From: DASUXA01 sp036378155
GTDB lineage: Bacteria; Actinomycetota; Actinomycetes; Mycobacteriales; Micromonosporaceae
Reading direction: 5' to 3'
Assembly (NCBI GenBank): GCA_036378155.1
Contig: DASUXA010000017.1
Coordinates: 62,001 to 126,000 of the forward strand
Length of the DNA: 64,000 bases
Part shown: positions 61,109 to 64,000 of the stretch, one piece after another
Position numbering within the stretch: the stretch's first letter is position 1
How the letters are laid out: each line of letters starts with the position of its first letter
Program-made: the position numbers and the translations under genes
The notes under the pieces: generated by a model
What the model saw: the letters and a program-made list of their open reading frames with translations, nothing else
Databases searched by the model: none
Told to the model about the DNA's origin: nothing

Positions 61109-61602
61109 ACGTCGCGGTCGGCGTGATCATGGGAAGCGACTCGGACTGGCCCACCATGCGCGGCGCCGCCGACGCGCTCGCCGAGTTCGACGTGGCGTAC
61201 GAGGTGCGCGTGGTATCCGCGCACCGCACGCCGCACGGGATGCTCGACTACGCGGGCGGCGCCGCCGAGCGGGGGCTACGCGTGATCATCGCCGGCGCGG
61301 GCGGGGCGGCGCACCTGCCCGGCATGGTGGCGGCGGCGACGCCGCTGCCGGTCATCGGGGTACCGGTACCGCTGAAGCACCTCGACGGGATGGACTCGCT
61401 GCTGTCCATCGTGCAGATGCCGGCAGGCGTACCGGTGGCGACCGTGTCCATCGGCGGGGCACGCAACGCCGGACTGCTCGCGGTGCGCATCCTCGCGACC
61501 GGCGACCCGGACCTGCGGGCGCGCATGGTCGAGTACCAGAACAGCCTGGCGGACCTGGTCGCGGACAAGGACGCCGCGCTGCGCGCGAGCCTGGAGCGGT
61601 AG
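61105..61602 (+). CDS. purE: N5-CAIR mutase
   Basis: PurE converts N5-CAIR to CAIR, the step after PurK. The 165 residues show GVIMGSDSDWPTM, SAHRTPHGMLDYA and IIAGAGGAAHLPGMVAA, all expected for class I PurE. The GTG start lies in the stop of purK, so the two are translationally coupled. It is followed at once by hairpin element copy B. Confidence 0.98.
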   Translation: MNVAVGVIMGSDSDWPTMRGAADALAEFDVAYEVRVVSAHRTPHGMLDYAGGAAERGLRVIIAGAGGAAHLPGMVAAATPLPVIGVPVPLKHLDGMDSLLSIVQMPAGVPVATVSIGGARNAGLLAVRILATGDPDLRARMVEYQNSLADLVADKDAALRASLER

Positions 61603-61614
61603 GCCCGGCTGCTG

Positions 61615-61684
61615 GGGGCGGGGACGGCTGCCCCGCTCCGGGCGATCAGGCTTGATCCCTTCGCGGGGCAGTCGTCTCCGCCCC
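61615..61684. repeat. Hairpin element with shared core, copy B
   Basis: Arms 61615-61636 and 61663-61684 pair over 22 positions with two mismatches (G-T type). The loop is the 26-base core at 61637-61662, the reverse complement of the core at 32061-32086 with one difference. It lies between convergent purE and the serine hydrolase gene. Confidence 0.78.
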
Positions 61685-61704
61685 AGGGCGGCCTATGCCC
61701 GCTG

Positions 61705-63075
61705 TCAGCGTTCCCGCTCGCCGCGCCAGCCGTGCGCGTCGAGCCCGCCGGGAACTGGGGCGTCGGGGTCGTACGGGCGTCGGGTGAACACGAACGTGTT
61801 GATGTCGAGATGGCTGACGGAGCCGTCGGCTCGGCGCACCACACGCAGCGTCTCGTTCGCGTGGTAGCCGTCCAAACCGGTCCAGGTGCCGTCCGGTTCC
61901 GGGCGGAACCGACCGGGCCCGTTGTCCTGACCGGCGGGCATCAGCGACAACCACCGGTCGGGGAGCAGCCGCAGCACAAATGGAGCCGGACCCCAGTACC
62001 ACTCGCCGGTCAGGTCGAGCAGAGCCGGATCGACGTCGTCCAGCGGGGTCCACTCGCGAGGCAGCCGCGGCTCGCGGTCGGCGACGATCCCGATCAGGGT
62101 GGCACCCAGGTCGCCCACCGCCAGTCCGGCGGTGGAGTTGGCGAGCGCCAGCGCGGCGGTACCGTCCGCCGGATCGGTCCACACCACCGCCCGGAAACCC
62201 GGCATCGAGCCGGTGTGCCCCGCCAACTGTCGACCCTGGTCGCGGCGCAGTTGAAGCCCCAGCCCGTACCCGGACGTCCACCGCGACCCGTCGTCGACCG
62301 TCGCCGTCGCGCGCATCTCCACGAGCGTGTCCGCGTTCAGTACCCCGCCGGTGTCGCCGCCGAGGAACGCCGCCCACCGGGACAGGTCGGTCGCCGTCGA
62401 CCACAACTGCCCGGCGGGCGCCATCGCCTCGGCGTCGTGTTCCGGTTCGGGCAGGACGACGTCGGCCCAGGGGTGCACGGCGAGTCCCCGCGCGTGCGGC
62501 GGTACCGGTCGCCCGGTGGTACGCCGCATCTCCAGCGGCGCGAGGATCTCCGTGCGCAGCGCCTCGGTCCAGCTCGTGCCGCGCTGCTCCGACACCAGGC
62601 GGCCGAGCAGCGCGAACCCGACGTTCGAGTAGTGGAAGGGGTGTCCGCCCCGGCGCGAAGAGCGGTACGCCCGTACCTCGTCGGTCAGCTCCGCCCAGTC
62701 GCGACCGGGGCTGCGCTCCCACCATTCGCCCGCCGGTTCGGCGGCGACACCACCGCTGTGCGACAGCAACTGCCGGACCGTACGGTCGCCCAGCGGCGCG
62801 TCGGGCAGGTGGTCCCCCAGCCGGTCGTCGAGGTCGAGCCGCCCCTCGTCGCGCAGCCGCATGACGAGCACCGCGACGAACGACTTGGTGATCGAGCCGA
62901 TCCGGTACTGCGTGTCGGTCGTCGGCGCCTGCCCGTCCACCCTGCCGCGCGCGCCGAACCACACCGTCCGACCGTCCCGCACCACCGCCGCGACCAGCGA
63001 CGGTACCCGCTGCTCAGCTTGGGCGACCGCGATCGCGTGCAGCAGCGCGCGCTCTGTCTCGGGCAGCAACGACAC
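61705..63075 (-). CDS. Serine hydrolase, class C beta-lactamase family
   Basis: This 456-residue protein of the beta-lactamase/DD-peptidase-like family has the SxxK motif in GSITKSFVAVL, a YSN motif (HYSNVGFALLG) and HTGSMPGFRAV in place of KTG, as in EstB-type esterases and D-aminopeptidase-like enzymes. It lacks a signal peptide, so is cytoplasmic; penicillin resistance is unlikely. GTG 63075 follows GGAGG. A C-terminal lipocalin-like domain follows (about residues 340-456). Confidence 0.92.
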   Translation of the reverse strand: MSLLPETERALLHAIAVAQAEQRVPSLVAAVVRDGRTVWFGARGRVDGQAPTTDTQYRIGSITKSFVAVLVMRLRDEGRLDLDDRLGDHLPDAPLGDRTVRQLLSHSGGVAAEPAGEWWERSPGRDWAELTDEVRAYRSSRRGGHPFHYSNVGFALLGRLVSEQRGTSWTEALRTEILAPLEMRRTTGRPVPPHARGLAVHPWADVVLPEPEHDAEAMAPAGQLWSTATDLSRWAAFLGGDTGGVLNADTLVEMRATATVDDGSRWTSGYGLGLQLRRDQGRQLAGHTGSMPGFRAVVWTDPADGTAALALANSTAGLAVGDLGATLIGIVADREPRLPREWTPLDDVDPALLDLTGEWYWGPAPFVLRLLPDRWLSLMPAGQDNGPGRFRPEPDGTWTGLDGYHANETLRVVRRADGSVSHLDINTFVFTRRPYDPDAPVPGGLDAHGWRGERER

Positions 63076-63148
63076 GGGGCGGACCTCCAGGCGCGAACGT
63101 TTCCAGACCGCACAACTCTAGGGCGTGTCAGCCGTCAGCCGGCACGGT

Positions 63149-63200
63149 GGACCGTGCCGTTGGGTCGGCTCAGCGGACCGTGTCGTTGGGTCGGCTCAGC
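63149..63200. repeat. Tandem duplication of a 26-bp unit
   Basis: Units 63149-63174 and 63175-63200 differ at one base. The second copy supplies the left arm of the terminator hairpin at 63186-63213. Confidence 0.85.
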
Positions 63201-63213
63201 GGAGCCGACCCAA
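63186..63213 (-). terminator. Perfect 12-bp hairpin over a stop codon
   Basis: Bases 63186-63197 pair with 63202-63213 around AGCG. The hairpin overlaps the stop codon of the membrane protein gene and could terminate it. Confidence 0.7.
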
Positions 63214-64000
63214 CGCCCCGCGCAGCCGTTCGATGTTGCGCCGCCGCTTCTCGTAGTTCGCCCCGAGCGACACCAGGGCGCCACCGACCAGCGCCAGTAC
63301 CGTCCACAGTAGGGCGGTGCGGCTGAGCAGCGCCAACTCGTGCAGGGCGGCGATGGCGGTCACCGCACCGCCGACGATGAGCGGCGCCTGCCGGCGGGTC
63401 AGCGCCCCGTACACCACGGTCGCGGCGGCGCCCACGATGAGCAGACCGCGCCGCAGCGGCGTCTCCCCGGTCGCGAACACGATCGCGAGGCTGGGCAGGA
63501 ACGCGGCCAGCAGCGCCACCCCGTACACCGCCCAACTGCCCAACTCCGGGTGCCGGCGGGACTCCAGCCAGCCGAGGAACAGCGCGACCACCGCGAACGC
63601 CAGGGTGTACGCCTCGGGTACGCCGACCCGTTCCAGATGCATGAAGATCCACCAGGCGACCAGTTCGTGTCCCGCCGCGAACCAGGTCAGCGCCGTCCGG
63701 TACACCCGCGCCCGGCGCGGGCGGGACGCGGCGACCGACAGGACCGCGCCCCAGGCGGCGCAGAACGCAGCGAAGTACGGCAGGGACTGGGCGGACAGCA
63801 GCAGCGCCAGCACCGCACCGCCGTACGCGCTGACCTCGGCGGTCACCGCTTCCACGGTGGCTTCCTGCCGACGCAGCCGGGGCAGCGCGGCCGAGGCGAG
63901 CAGCAGCGTGGCGGCGACGATCATCACCCCGAACGCCGACCTGACCGCCGGAAGTCCGGCGACCAGCCCCGCGACCAGGGCGAGCAGGTGCCCGGCGATC
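63196..64000 (-). CDS. 3' part of a large polytopic membrane protein (SCO7613-like)
   Basis: The frame stays open to the edge of the window, so the 5' part is missing. The visible 267 residues contain about seven or more hydrophobic helices and end in a basic cytoplasmic tail (GANYEKRRRNIERLRGALGR). This tail and the alternating Leu/Ala/Val-rich helices resemble the C-terminal domain of SCO7613-like actinobacterial membrane proteins. An internal ATG at 63927 is not preferred because membrane-like coding continues upstream. Function is unknown. Confidence 0.75.
   Translation of the reverse strand, partial: IAGHLLALVAGLVAGLPAVRSAFGVMIVAATLLLASAALPRLRRQEATVEAVTAEVSAYGGAVLALLLSAQSLPYFAAFCAAWGAVLSVAASRPRRARVYRTALTWFAAGHELVAWWIFMHLERVGVPEAYTLAFAVVALFLGWLESRRHPELGSWAVYGVALLAAFLPSLAIVFATGETPLRRGLLIVGAAATVVYGALTRRQAPLIVGGAVTAIAALHELALLSRTALLWTVLALVGGALVSLGANYEKRRRNIERLRGALGRLR

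Noticed and set aside
61705..63075. Antibiotic-resistance beta-lactamase
   Set aside because: There is no signal peptide and the KTG motif is HTG, which fits an esterase or peptidase of the same fold.

Overview
The window is a chromosomal segment of a high-GC (roughly 72% by eye) actinobacterium. Three things support this: the mycothiol conjugate amidase Mca, an F420-type PPOX protein, and gene order shared with Mycobacterium tuberculosis. From memory, the left part parallels Rv1021-Rv1026 (mazG, eno, FtsB-like, DUF501, ppx) and the right part parallels Rv1074c-Rv1084 (thiolase, GDSL esterase, cbs, metB, greA, DUF4307, mca, small membrane protein, DUF255 protein) with the same orientations. 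The SigE-family sigma factor with a DUF4232 partner, the DUF6325/SHOCT pair and the general style suggest Micromonosporales, but I cannot prove the family. There is no CRISPR array, prophage, transposase or obvious biosynthetic cluster.

Layout: 0.1-5.2 kb holds a SurA-like lipoprotein and mazG, then a MocR/GntR regulator divergent from a carboxymuconolactone decarboxylase-ICL/PEP mutase pair, and a nucleotidyltransferase-like gene. 5.2-9.5 kb holds a secreted GH6 cellulase with a CebR-like operator inside its promoter, a DUF885 hydrolase and a CYP152 peroxygenase. 9.8-13.9 kb is the conserved eno-ftsB-DUF501-argA-type-ppx block. 14-19.9 kb holds a dienelactone hydrolase, a family 5 uracil-DNA glycosylase and a five-gene DUF4129/MoxR/DUF58 operon. 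20-26.2 kb holds a type II NADH dehydrogenase, a polytopic membrane protein, tRNA-Leu(UAA), a Bax inhibitor-1 protein and a sigma/DUF4232 pair. 26.3-31.9 kb runs from thiolase through two SGNH esterases, PPOX and DUF1232 to cbs. 31.9-47.9 kb is an accessory block between cbs and metB: HtrA-like protease, a hairpin-rich non-coding region, RNase Z, a left-handed beta-helix protein, a secreted amidase, an ornithine cyclodeaminase family protein, a ClC channel, an MFS pump, DUF6325/SHOCT, GH15, small membrane proteins, MsrA and HIT. 47.9-61.6 kb returns to housekeeping genes (metB, amidase, ilvA, greA, DUF4307, mca, GGDEF-EAL, DUF255, purK, purE). The right edge has a serine hydrolase and the 3' part of a large membrane protein.

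How the genes work together: cbs and metB together would provide reverse transsulfuration; mca detoxifies mycothiol adducts; purK and purE perform the two-step AIR carboxylation; the MoxR/DUF58/DUF4129 genes look like a membrane chaperone complex. Regulation shows two recurring themes. About ten genes carry a TAnnnT -10 box 6-8 bases before the start codon and probably make leaderless mRNAs. Convergent gene pairs are often separated by long, almost perfect GC-rich hairpins; two of these share a 26-base core on unrelated stems, which is the most unusual signal I found. A second unexplained signal is a 446-base hairpin-rich non-coding region at 33.6-34.0 kb. The tetramer GTAC, especially GGTACC, is strongly over-used throughout.
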